Positions 1-11,380 of a stretch of DNA of 64,000 nt are shown one piece after another. The notes under the pieces are model-generated. The model saw nothing but the letters and a program-made list of their open reading frames with translations, searched no databases and was not told the origin of the DNA. Position 1 is the first letter of the stretch. Every line of letters begins with the position of its first letter. Both the position numbers and the translations under genes were made by a program. The stretch comes from Taxillus chinensis (lineage: Eukaryota > Streptophyta > Magnoliopsida > Santalales > Loranthaceae), in the NCBI GenBank assembly GCA_023512835.1, contig CM042091.1, positions 2,676,553 through 2,740,552 on the forward strand, written 5' to 3'.

Positions 1-1427
1 CATCCCATGTGGTTGCCAACGTCCTATTCGTCAACTTTCTCATGTTTGAACATCGTGTCGCTTTAATGGACATACAATGAATTCTAATCGATTCCCAAAC
101 CGTCAACTTGACTTCTATTCCTAAAGGTATGGTCTTTAGCCCTCCAAAGCATCATATTAAGGTGTCATCTATCAATATAATCACATCAAAACATAATTAT
201 CTCAATTAGGTTCATAGTCATTTAAACTTTATCTCAATTGCATGCAAAATTTGTTCATTGTGAGTTTAATTTTTAATTCAATCACCATAATTGTCATATA
301 AACCTATGAGAAATAAAAAAGGATAGAATCACCTATCTTTAATTTTCATAAATTGATTAGGTCATAGTGAAACAAAGAAAAATTGTTAAAAACACTCAAT
401 AACCCTTAAAAATATGACCTCAAATCTCTTTTTTAAAAGCATAGCCTTAGGCTATGTTTGTACCATTATTTTATTTTTGGTTTCCAAAAATTAATACTCA
501 ATATTTTTAAAAACTATCATGGAATTTTATTTTTTTTTGTTTGGTTGCTGTTTTCTGCTTTTGTTTTGAGGTGAGAAGCTCGCAGGGTGTGGGGTGGAAG
601 CTCGTGCAGTATTGGGAAAACTCGTGAGGGGGGGGGGGGGGGAGGGATGGAAGTGGGGGGGTTAAAAATAAAATGGTATTTTTTTTAAAAAAAATTTATT
701 TTTAAAATACATGTCAGTCAAAAAAAATACTGATATTAAAAAATAGAAAACGCGCCGTTCACAGATACCGAACACGCTTTAAGCTCCGTGCAGGTACGCG
801 ACCACCCAAATATCCCTCCCCATCTTCCGTGTTTCCATGTTTTCACGTTTCGATCGATCCCCAAATCTACTGTGGATCGTTTCGATGAACATTTGTGTGA
901 TAAAGTTTAATAGATGATGCGAACATTTTTAAATGGCCCGGTCCCGACCATTAGTGTTGGTAAGTTTAGGTACATAAAATTATTATTTTCAACATTTATT
1001 TTGGCTACCACTGTGGATCATCATCATCAATGAAGCGGGGAGTAGAAGCGGGCCAATTGGCATCATCATCATCATCACTGGCCTTACACTTACAGGCCCC
1101 ATGCATGCAAATACATAATATTCAACCACAAACGCAAATAACGGACGCATGCAGATGATGAAGTTGCCATCCCAATTAAATCGAGGCTGTAAAAGATGGA
1201 AAATTAAAACAGACGAAAAAGAAAAAAGAAAAGAAAAAAAAAAGAAAAGAAAAGAAAAAAAGCATCCGGGCCGGCTAAGTGATGATTCTCAAGGATGCGG
1301 CCTCCACACACCCCCATCATTGCTGCCGCGCTCCGCTTTTTCTTCATCTTTCTTTTTATTGTTATTTTTATTTTATTTTCCTACACGTATATTCAACCAT
1401 TCAAGTGATGATTAGAGCGAACCGATG
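1..1427. other. Intergenic AT-rich spacer
   Basis: No gene is supported here. The stretch holds a pure G run near 628-642, an A/G-rich low-complexity tract around 1215-1262, and ordinary AT-rich sequence. The part after about 1400 is the likely proximal promoter of the downstream dioxygenase-like gene. Confidence 0.6.
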
Positions 1428-1428
1428 A

Positions 1429-1438
1429 ACATATATAC
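1429..1438 (+). promoter_or_regulatory. Candidate TATA box of the dioxygenase-like gene
   Basis: A CATATATACT stretch lies about 110 bases upstream of the ATG at 1545. This would place transcription start near 1460 and give a 5' leader of roughly 85 bases containing a purine-rich AGAGAGAG tract. Position and sequence are the only support. Confidence 0.4.
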
Positions 1439-1544
1439 TAGACACTAGACAGAGAGAGAACAACGAAAAGCAGAGCGGCCATATCATATATAGCCATCCA
1501 TATACCCACAGCAACACCATCGTCAAATTAACTCATAAACGTCG

Positions 1545-3033
1545 ATGATGGCCGTATCGCCGGAATACAGGTCGGAGAATCCACGCGATTTCCGAGCGCC
1601 GCCGCCGTCTCCCATCGCCTTCGGTCGCCGATCCTCCGTCGCCAATGACGCCGCCCTTACTGACTTCCTCCACAGCTCCCTCCGGGTCCCCGACCTCATC
1701 CTCCCCGCCCACCGCGTCTTCCCGCACCAGAGGTCCGCGCCCGCCGCCCCGCCGGAGATCGACCTCCGGTCGCTGGCCTCGCCGGAAAGCGACTCGCTGT
1801 CGAGGGTCCTGGAATCCATCGCCGCTGTCGGTTGCTTCCAGCTCATCAACCACGGGATCGACCCGGAGCTGTTCAGGTCGGCCTCGGCCTCCTCCGCCGG
1901 GCTTTTCGCGGTTATGCCGGAGAAGAAGGCTCTGGCTAAGAGGTCGCCGGAATATCCGTACGGTTTCGCGGAAGTCGGCTTCGGGGACTATAACGGCGAC
2001 GGCGGGGGTGTGGGAGAAGAGTTTGTTTGGTGCAGGGACGGAAGTTTGAAGTCGGAGATGGAGGGAATATGGGCACGTGGGTATCCCGATTTCAGGTATT
2101 GGGTTTTTTTTTTTTTTTTTTGAGGTAATCCAAATTCCAAAGCTATATATATATATTATGTTTTTTCATATTATTAAATTTAAAAGAAGACAATAATCAA
2201 TATCGTTGGCTAGAACGTGACATCTTAAATTTAATATAAAGCTTTTAATAATATTATTATTAGTAGCCAGCAAAACTACCTGAAAATGGAGCAATTAATG
2301 ATGGCAGTGATAAAATGGAGTGCCTCGCGGCGGCGATGGAGGCAGTGGCCGGAAAAATGATGGCAGCGCTGAGGGAGGACGGGCGTGGAAAGGGGAAGGA
2401 GTTCCAGTTCGACGGTGGCGCGGGAAGGTCCATGATCTGTTACGTACGGAAGCAGCGTCGGGGCATCTCCCGGGATGCGTGGGCGAGGTCGGTGAGGTAC
2501 GAAGTCATGAGCATGCTGATAAGGGGAGTCGATTTCCCACACGCGCTGTGCCTGCACGTGTGTGACGACGGCTCTCCCGAGTTCCACGTCTGCTCCAAGA
2601 AAGGGTCGCTCGCTTTCTGCCCTCGCCGTGACGCCATCGTGGTCACAGCTGGTGACCAACTGCAGGTAATCCATTATACGTGTGCTCAAATGAATCCACA
2701 TTTGCTTGCTTGCTTGCTTGCACACTGATATTATACACCTCTTTGCTGTTGTAATCCATTTGTTTTGCTTGTTCATTAACCCGGTAATTGTTGATTCAGG
2801 CATGGAGTGGAGGCAACTGCTGCAAGCATGTTGTACTAGGAAGGCCCGTATATGAAGTAGATGAAGACGAGGGTCGTGTGTCCATGGCTTTCCTCTGTTC
2901 CCCTCCCACCCTGATCATCACCAACGACTGCATCCAACAAGACGCCAAGGAAAATACCATATCCCTTGGCCTACAAGCCATCTTCGTTGTACTCACCGTC
3001 CTTGTGTATCATTTTTTATTGTACATTTACTGA
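1545..3033 (+). CDS. 2-oxoglutarate/Fe(II)-dependent dioxygenase-like protein, divergent, with C-terminal membrane segment
   Basis: Three exons, 1545-2095, 2308-2665 and 2800-3033, join in phase through GT/AG introns and give about 380 residues. Residues ~70-140 are the DIOX_N region (AAVGCFQLINHGI, then PEKKALAKRSPEYPYGF). Residues ~220-340 are the double-stranded beta-helix region, with KKGSLAFCPRRDAIVVTAGD followed by QLQAWSGG. The distal iron-binding His (KHV, about H313) and the RxS 2-oxoglutarate motif (RVS, about R329-S331) are present. Where the family has HxD, this protein reads GVD (about 257-259), so the first His ligand appears lost. Residues ~357-380 (ISLGLQAIFVVLTVLVYHF...) form a hydrophobic C-terminal segment resembling a tail anchor, unusual for these soluble enzymes. 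Known for the family: oxidation of hormones and secondary metabolites. Inferred: altered or absent activity, possible membrane location. The substrate cannot be named. The first of two adjacent ATGs is used. The gene converges on the kinase gene to its right. Confidence 0.85.
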
Positions 3034-3097
3034 TTCTTTTTTTTTTTTTTTGCTTTTGGGTTTTGCTTTATTTATTTTAAGTTTGAATGAATTCACA

Positions 3098-3175
3098 TGT
3101 CCAGAACATGGGCTGCATTGATGTGTTTCAAGCATCTGTCCAGAACATGGGCTGCATTGATGTGTTTCAAGGATC
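3098..3175. repeat. 39-bp tandem duplication in the dioxygenase 3' region
   Basis: Two adjacent 39-base copies, 3098-3136 and 3137-3175, differ at a single base (AAGCATC versus AAGGATC). They begin 65 bases after the stop codon, so they probably lie in the 3' untranslated region. Confidence 0.9.
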
Positions 3176-4317
3176 TGAAGTGGTGCAGGCTTTGCTTCGA
3201 TGTAGTAACTATATCTACAATGAAAAATATTATTTGCAATAGCGACGCGCAATTGACTGATATAGCAATTGCTATATTAGCAAAAAATCTTAAAACTTAA
3301 CGCGCAATACATCGTAGCTGAAATAGAGAGAAAGAGCGCAGGAGAGGAAGGGTGGAGCTTTGAGCCATAAATTTGGACGAAAAGAAACATAAATATGGTA
3401 TAAAATCTGATTTTAAAGGTCAGAGAGAGTTTTTTTTTTAAATCCGAGAGCCAAAAATCTCTTATAGAAAATTTTGACTGCATAACTCTCGTCGATATTT
3501 TCAAATAAAAAAAATAGCTTAAATCGAAACATCGTACGCAAAGTTATAACCGTTTAAAATTTTCGTCAGAAATTACAGTCGATGGAACCCAAAAATCCAT
3601 AAATTTAGCCTTGAGAGAGATGATTGATGTCTACTAAAAGTACGCTCGACCTTACCTCAAACATATCTGTTCGAATCCATGCTCGAATCTATGCACGAGA
3701 CTATGCTAGAGCATGCCTCAAGCAGGAGCTCGAACAAATGATTTGAAAGCGCATCAAATCATAAAAAAAACACTAAAATGCCTTACTCTACATCAGCCGG
3801 AGACACAAAAGATGCCGTGAACATAGTTATACCTAACACTACTCATCTACAATTATGTTTAGTATCACAAAACTACCCATTACGTGGTTTGGACAATGTC
3901 AGCGTTTCTATCTAGTGTGACTAATTTTAATCGATAAAATATTATAACCTGCAATAAAATATGACGAGGGGAAGGAACGCATTTCTGGTTACAAAAAAAG
4001 CACTATACAGAGCTGTGAATGCGTTGCCCACCAACAGCAGTGGCCTGGGCTTTGCTCATTAATTAGCATGGACGGACAACGTCTTGAAAAAGGATTCAAA
4101 AAAAAAAAAAAACCTTACACTTGCCAATGCCATCACTAAGGGAAAGAAAAAACAAAAACACCTGGGCTCATCAATGCGCTTGAGAAAACCCGGGTTTCTT
4201 CAACTCGGAAAAGTGGAGAGATGAAGAAGAGGGAACAGCTTCTGTCAGCCAGTACGCCTTTGAGAAAAAACCACCATATTCAAAAAAGGATGAGATAACC
4301 GAAGAACGCTAGACATC
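3176..4317. other. Spacer between two convergent genes
   Basis: No coding potential is recognised. The stretch should contain the 3' ends of both convergent transcripts. From about 3300 to 3760 the base composition resembles a decayed LTR, but neither ends nor coding remnants were found. Confidence 0.5.
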
Positions 4318-7300
4318 TCAAGAGACAGTACGGCCATAGCAAACAGAGGCAATGTACAGATTTTTTGACCATTTCTCCTGCTATGATCATCAGAAACCAA
4401 TTTTAGACAAGATAGAAGACTATTAGGAATAGAAACTGTATAATAATAATAATAATAATAATAGTAGTAGTCCACCTTAACATGTGTGCTAGGAAATGCA
4501 GAAGTTCGAAGCGTCTCCTGTGTTTCATCTACAAGTTTTCTTCTTGGCACACTAAGAACAAAGGCAGCCTGGTCCAGTGTTGCTGCAGCCGACGTTATTC
4601 GAAATCCACAATCCCATCGCTTATGGATGCCCTCGCTAGGGTAAAGAAAATCAATTTCGACAACCTGACAAATATTATTAGCTAACATCAGATGCTTCCA
4701 CAGAACACAGAAAACGCATGATATGACATTCTAAACCCAGTAACACCTGTTCAGAAAATGGTGCACCCCGAGACATCACAACACCCCATCTGGTCCCAGC
4801 AGTGGCCATTGAAGTAACAAAAAAACCCTCTTTCCATTTTTTGTTGATCCACTTGAATGGAAACGAATCACTGACTTTGTAAGACTGCTGTAAGTACTGT
4901 GTACCTGGAAAGCAAGTGAACATCAAGCAAGATACTTACACTAAACTCACTAACCTGTCAATAAATTCAACCCATCGTGCATCAGAGACATACCCTTGGA
5001 CATTACTACCAAAGAGCTCCCATTGAGAGCTCCTGCTATTGCAGTGATATAAAAGTTTTTCTCCCATTGCTCCATTATCCACTCCTTCAGGGACAAATAT
5101 TTAAAAAACAAAAACAAACGATCACATTGTGAGACATAGTTAAGTATGCAGCTACGAAATGCAGAAAAAATATCAATTGTTGACAATGCCAATGGCGGGT
5201 ACAGACCTTATTAAGAAAATAAGGTGAGAGCTCATAAACTTGTGCATTGAAACCAGTGCCAGCATCCATAATTAGGGCCCACAGATTTTGACAAGAAGCC
5301 ACACAGCTTATAAATAACCCATCTTCATTTCCTTTCTCTATGTGCTGTGAAAGCCTAGTATCTGACACATTATAGTGATACCTACAATAACATCAAAACA
5401 CGTGAGATCCATGCTATCTTTATTTTTCTGTAAACATTTTCATACATTTAGAAAAGATGGGATAATGGGTTAGTCAAAGATATTACAACAGGTAACAATG
5501 ATACCTACAGACGTGCTTCCTAAGTAGTTAAACATAAGTCTCAAACTAATAATGCGTGAGAATAGTCCATGAACACCTTTGTTTCATAGGTCGACGGGCA
5601 CTGTAAACACTTATCCATTGTGTAGCAGGCATCCCCATCCGGACCTTCTTTTTTGGCTGTTCATCATCCTCATCCTCCACAGACCCACGGCCTCTCTTTT
5701 GCCCAACCTGACATATAAGCTACACAAAAGGAGCAAAATAAAACAAATATATATATAGATGAACTCAAAAAAGCAGTCTTAGAAAATAATAATTAATAAT
5801 AATAGCATGTTAATGAACCAAAACAAACAAAACACGAACCTTCAGTGCTCCATCTGTGTTAATTGGCCTAACATCAGGATTTGGACCAACAACCTCATCA
5901 AAAAGGGTTATATATTTTGCATAATTAGGTTCTTCATCAAACTTCAGGTTCACTACATATTCAACAAACTGTCTGAAAGGCCGTGGGCAGAGGCAACAGA
6001 GACTCTCCGGAGATGTTGACATTTTCTTCTTGGAAACAAGGAAACCCTTGTTTTCTCCCTGAGAATGATGCATTAATGTCAGAAATATTATACGCAAAAT
6101 GGGAACAAACATTATTTTAGCAATCAATAAAAGGCCAACCGTGAATCCTTGCCAGGGCAATCGACCCCGAAGAAGGAAAATCAGTGTGTAGGCAAGAGAT
6201 TCTAAATCATCTCTCCTGCTACTTGTCCTCCCTAAGTGAGCATGCACACTAGCATAACGAACAGTTCCTCTGCCAAAGCCAATATAAAACATACAAAATG
6301 AGGCCTGAGGAAAATGACAGTCATAGAACCCAACATTTATCTCACCAAACAAATACCTGAAAACATCTGGTCTTTGATCATACTCAACATGCAAATTGGT
6401 TGAACCATCTCGCCACCTAGTAGCTGATCAGCCAAAAAGTTTAAAATAAAGCAGGATAATGTGGTTGGCTCAAAGTTAAATGAGGGTTGTAAATTACCTA
6501 ATCCAAGATCAACTAGAAAAAGTTTCTTCTCATCAGATGTCCCTGGAGTACCAAGTAAAAAGTTTTCGGGCTTTACATCCCCATGCACATACCTGCAAAA
6601 AGCCATAAGAGCCCATTATTTTTGACATTATAGATAAGCATCTGACTCATACCATTTAAGACGGGGAAAAAATATAATGTACTGTACATGATTCATGAAA
6701 TTCCTTTGCTGCCTCCATTCTAGTTAATATGTTAAAATTTTACACAGCATTGTAAGAACTAAGACCAACCAAAAGAATTGGGAAGGCAGGGAAAAATAGA
6801 ACAAAGAAACAACAATTTTAGAACAGAATCTCACCCCTTCGAATGCATCTTCTCCAAAATGGAGATTGCTTCAATAGCAATGCAAGCAACCATTTCAATA
6901 GACATTCTGGAATGGACAAAAAGCTTAATAAGCAACTTAAAACATTTAAAAGTAACACCCAACTGCAGAGATAGAGGTTATTTGAAAATATTCATATCAA
7001 CAACTTACGTATGAGAACTGTTATTCCAAACATCCCACAAGCTTGGCCCTAGCATATCCATTACCTGTAGTGGTAAGGTCTTCTATTAAACATTGAAGAA
7101 CATGTGATGGATGATTGGTAGAATTCGATAGAACAATCTCCAATGAATCAAAACTCAAACAAATGTAACATACCATGATATAATAGTCACCTTGACGGCC
7201 CTTGTAATGTACTCTTGGGACACCATGACTGCCACCCAGCGTGCTACAAAAACAGCAGAGAATGGAAAAGGCATTGAGTGAACCATACAACCAACAATCA

Positions 7301-8929
7301 CAAGTTTAGACTGAAAATAAACATACGTGTATACTGTCCATTCGTATGGTGGTCCATAGTTACATCCCTTGCTACTTCTGTGCTCAAATTTTAAGGCCAT
7401 CTAAAAAACACCAACAAATGCAGGTAAATGAGATGTGAGTAAGAGGGCAATGCAAAGGAACACCATATGAAGAGAAAAATGCTACACCTCAGCAGCACCA
7501 GAATTCAATCTGTCATTTGCAATTACACCAGTAACACGACGACCAACATAGACTTGACCAAAGCCTCCCTTTCCCAGCTTTCTTTCTATTTTGTACATTG
7601 GGGAACCGCCAACCTGGACCTGGATAGAAGAAAGAAGACGCCATGTAAATCTTCCAAGAAAGAAAAAATTACAAGATAAAAATTCTATGCTACCCCCACT
7701 ACCATAAGACCATAGAAAGAAAAGAAAGAAAGAAAGAAATAACCTCAGCAAAGTACATGTCATGCATCCTTCCTCTCTGTTGCAATCACCAAGATCAGTT
7801 TGAGTTGGATGTAGGCATAAGCCATCCATGTTTGGGTTATTTCTAACTGACCCTAGTTCATCCTAGTTTCACCTCTACTGTAATCTTGGCCATGAAAGCA
7901 AATTTTGATACTAACGTTCTATTTTCTTTGGCTACATAAATAGGTACTGTGAACAGCCTTTCCCTAAAAACTAGTATGTCCACACATCATAACATTCATA
8001 ATTAACCTAAACGAAGGTGTTTCCCAGTGGGCCTGGGCCCTTAGGCCTGATATGATGCTGTGAGTTTGCGTCTTGTCCACTCTCTTTTCAGTTAGAGATG
8101 CTTTGCCTGTAGATCAGGCTGAAGCAACTCAAGAATTACATTTGAAGGAAAAATTAAACAAAATATAATTACATAAGTCTTAAAGTTTCAAATTTATGTT
8201 TTACAAACAGTCCCTTGGGTGAAATCCTCATATTCAGCGTTGAAGTAAATATTCCCTAGCTAAGCAGATTTGAATTTTGTCAATTGCATAAAATCATCAA
8301 AAAAAAGTATTTGGATATGGACAACAGACAGTAACAAACTACCATCACAGAATGTGTGATAAAAAACAATAATAAGCAACGGAACACGCCAAAACAAAGT
8401 TTAGAATGGCCAATTGTCCATTTAAAAACTACAAAAAATCACAACTTAAATCGAAATGGGTACGAACGATTCGATGCAACTAAGCAGAATTAATAATAAT
8501 AATAAACGGACGCACCCTTTCAGGGACTGGAGGTGTGCTTCCCTCATCGTCACCTGCATTAGCTTTGTCGATGCTCCGAGCCCCGCTGTGGTAATCATCC
8601 ATCATCTTTTCCCCTACGTCCTCCCTCTCGGCTTCTTCCAATATCCTGTCCTCCTCCCGACACACCGGTGCTGCTGTCAGCAGCACCACTCCCGCCGGTG
8701 CCGGAGCTGCGTTCTCATTGATCGGCTGCGGTTGGTGTTGTCTCTTTTGCTGCTGCCGCTTGTTTTTTTGCAGCGGCGGAGGCTTCGGCTGAGAAGGCTG
8801 AGGAGGCTGCTGTTGCTGCTGCGCTTGTCTCCTTCGCGTCCTTGTTGCGATCGCCTCACCTGGTTCCACGATCGGAGTAGGCTTTGCGGCGGCCCGGCCC
8901 CTGCGCGCTCCGCTACGCAGCACCGGCAT
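4318..8929 (-). CDS. Casein kinase I-like serine/threonine kinase, MUT9-like/photoregulatory protein kinase (MLK/PPK) family
   Basis: Sixteen exons on the minus strand: 8929-8516, 7619-7488, 7400-7327, 7243-7174, 7064-7009, 6906-6835, 6592-6498, 6423-6357, 6269-6140, 6058-5840, 5707-5577, 5381-5207, 5084-4994, 4904-4747, 4664-4476 and 4377-4318. All phases agree, giving 710 residues, the usual size for plant MLK/PPK proteins. The start [12 protein letters not shown] matches the family N-terminus. Residues 1-138 are low-complexity (poly-Q, P, basic). The kinase core follows: glycine loop [11 protein letters not shown] (~154-164), ATP lysine in ALKFE (~K186), catalytic loop HGDVKPEN (~276-283) and DLG in place of DFG (~301-303). 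After it come an acidic/basic stretch ([14 protein letters not shown]) and the conserved C-terminal domain ending in YGRTVS. Known: Arabidopsis members are nuclear, phosphorylate histone H3 Thr3 and act with phytochrome/cryptochrome and clock complexes. The same role here is inferred. HGD instead of HRD is normal for this family. Intron 1 (about 0.9 kb) is the largest. Confidence 0.95.
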
Positions 8930-9300
8930 CGCTCATCCTCCGATGATCATCCCACCCCCCCCCCCCCCCCAACCTCTCGAATCAATCAGCTGACTCCACC
9001 CACGAATTTCGAATTCGACCACGAATCAATCAACCAATCCCAGAAACCCCTCCGCCCACACAGGCAATAGAGTCGAACAATGACAAACTTAGATCGATCG
9101 CTGAGCAGGGATTGGAGTTTCGTGACGCAGAACGCTTCAGGAGATCTAGAGAGAGAAAGGAACAATCTTCAGATGGAAAGCGCAAGCAAGCGATGGAGAG
9201 AGAGAGAGAGAGAGAAAGAGAAAGAGACAGAGACAGAGACAGAGACAGAGACAGAGACAGACAGAGGACTAGGAGTGCATTTTCAGAGGAAATAGCTTAT
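8930..9300 (-). promoter_or_regulatory. Promoter/5' leader region of the MLK/PPK kinase with microsatellites
   Basis: Directly upstream of the kinase ATG are a C run (about 8955-8970), a GA repeat (about 9195-9214) and an ACAGAG hexamer run (about 9223-9262). Read on the gene strand these are the CT-rich tracts common in plant 5' leaders. No clear TATA box is seen. The open frames crossing this stretch are products of the repeats. Confidence 0.5.
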
Positions 9301-10285
9301 TAATTTATATAGATTTTTGTAAATGTGAACATTTTGGTATATTATTATTGATTGGAGGAACGGCGATGTCCGCGAGATGAACGGTCGATGGGAGGGCAAT
9401 GGAGAAAATTTCTAATTTCGTAATTTGAAGTGGCTGTTTAAAAAAAACAATTCTTGCTGGTACGAACGAGAGTGAAAAGGAAAAAAAGTCATTTATTTTT
9501 TATTTTTTAAAATAATTATCTTTACGAACAGAAAATAATTATTATTATTTTTAATAATAATTTAAAACTAATATTTTAATAATTTTATTTTTTACACTCA
9601 GAATCAATATAATTGTTTAACTATTAAGGTAAGCTACGTCTATTTTATTTTATATACTTATTAAATAACATATAAATTATAATAATAATAAGTATTATTA
9701 TTAATTAAGAGTGCATAATTTATTTTAATAATAATAGTAATTATAAAGTATATATATTTATATTATAATAAAAATTAAATGTATTATTACTGTTTTAATA
9801 TAAAATATAAATATTATGAATGAAATAATTTATAGATAAATATTAATTAGATTTAAATTTACTTTTGAAAATATTAATAAGTTGATTTAAGAATAAATAA
9901 TCTAATCAAATATTATTTTATCGAATAATTATAATATTACTTATGTTATTTGTAATATATTAGTCCATATTAATATATTATATAATTATATCACTTGTAT
10001 TTTATATGTTTGTATTTCATATTAAAATATTATTTCTACTTTTTAATGTTATTCTTATTAAAATATAAGTATATATACTTTTAATTGATATTATTTTTAA
10101 AATAAATATTTACTCATTATTATTATTATTGCCACTAATATTATTTATATGTTGGATTTAAAGTATATATATTAATTATGTAAATATAGTAAATAATAAT
10201 CATCTACGACGTATATAGTTATCAATCAACTCCTTAATATTAGTTATTAAACTTCAGATACTCAACAATTATCATATTACTTATG

Positions 10286-10289
<4 letters not shown>
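9301..10289. other. Very AT-rich desert
   Basis: Almost entirely A and T, with many ATTATT and TAATA runs, no open frame of note and no transposon ends recognised. It starts abruptly after the kinase promoter. Confidence 0.7.

Positions 10290-10353
<64 letters not shown>
10290..10353. repeat. Compound microsatellite (TA)n(GA)n
   Basis: An uninterrupted TA run of about 15 units is followed directly by a GA run of about 15 units. It abuts the left end of a fold-back element, and another TA run (about 10589-10611) abuts the right end. Confidence 0.9.
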
Positions 10354-10356
<3 letters not shown>

Positions 10357-10590
10357 TGCTACATAGAGGACGTAAAGTCACCTTTTTATCATGAAAAGCA
10401 TTAATCTGGACCGTCGGATCAAAATTCAACGATCCAAATTACACTTTCATTTAATTATAGTGGAATCACTGTAATTCCGATATAGTTAAATGAAAGTCTA
10501 ATATGAACCGTTGGTTACAACATCTAATGGTCCAAATTAAAGTTCTCACAAAAAAACGTTGACATCATGCTCTCATTATAGCAAAACTAT
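10354..10590. mobile_element. Fold-back MITE with element-long imperfect inverted repeat
   Basis: The left half aligns with the reverse complement of the right half almost throughout. GCTACATAGAGG pairs with GCTATAATGAGAG at the ends, AATCTGGACCGTCGGAT with AATTTGGACCATTAGAT further in, and ACTTTCATTTAATTATAG with ACTTTCATTTAACTATAT at the centre. It has no coding capacity. TA microsatellites on both sides suit a TA-targeting (Tc1/mariner-type) element, but they also hide the exact ends and the target duplication. Confidence 0.7.
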
Positions 10591-11284
10591 ATATATATAT
10601 ATATATATATAGTTATATAATTATGACTATATATATGCACTTGTAAATTATAATTAATAAGTAATAACTTAAGTAGTAGGTAGTGATAATATAAATAATA
10701 TAATTATCATTGATAATAAGTAATAACACAAGTAGTGATAACTTAAGTAATATAATTATATATTATAGTTATCATATTACTTTTGTTATAAGTAATATAC
10801 TAGTCCGAGAAGTCGTATTTTTTTAACTTGTTTCTGTTAATATAATTAAAACGATCAATAATATAATTATTTTTATATAAGATTAATTATTAAGTGTTAG
10901 TGTGTGTGTATATATATATATTATCTGATATGATAAGTATATATTTAAGTATTTTGATATTCGATAGTATATAGTTCATATTTGAATTATAAGTAGTAAA
11001 TCATATAAATAATATTATTAGTTTAAATATTAATACATGTTCAATCAAATATTATTTGATTGGATAATTTAATCATAAATAAACCTATTAATAAATTTAG
11101 AACTAAATTTGAATCTAATTAATTTGTATTTTATATCAAAATAGCGATAGTACATGTACTTTTTATTATAACACAAATATATATATTTTGTAATTGCTTT
11201 TATTAATATATATTTATTATTATTATTTATATGTTATATAACAAGTATATATATATTAGTTACATAATTATATAAAACAAAACA
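10591..11284. other. AT-rich spacer
   Basis: TA repeats and AT-rich sequence like the segment left of the fold-back element. No gene or element ends are recognised. Confidence 0.6.
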
Positions 11285-11380
11285 GACTTAGTGTAATGGT
11301 TAGACAATTGCATCAGTAAGGAGGAGGTTTTTGGGTTCAAACCTTCCTATCAACATTTTGCTAGGAGTTTTTTCAGGGGC
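11285..11380 (+). mobile_element. tRNA-derived SINE-like fragment
   Basis: TAGTGTAATGGTTAGA resembles a tRNA A box. About 35 bases further on, GGTTCAAACC matches the B box of an RNA polymerase III promoter. No cloverleaf can be drawn, so this is not a tRNA gene. The fragment is cut on its right side by the solo LTR starting at 11381. A weaker A-box-like stretch (TAATGGTTAGACATA) occurs near 27668. Confidence 0.4.

Noticed and set aside
6337..6606. Kinase-like frame as a separate small kinase gene
   Set aside because: It is an exon of the MLK/PPK gene read through its introns; the splice borders and phases join it to the neighbouring exons.
8456..9070. 204-residue open frame on the + strand
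   Set aside because: It is antisense to exon 1 and the leader of the MLK/PPK kinase and reflects GC-rich and low-complexity sequence.
11290..11360. Possible tRNA gene
   Set aside because: Only A- and B-box-like motifs are present; no acceptor stem, anticodon arm or full cloverleaf can be formed.
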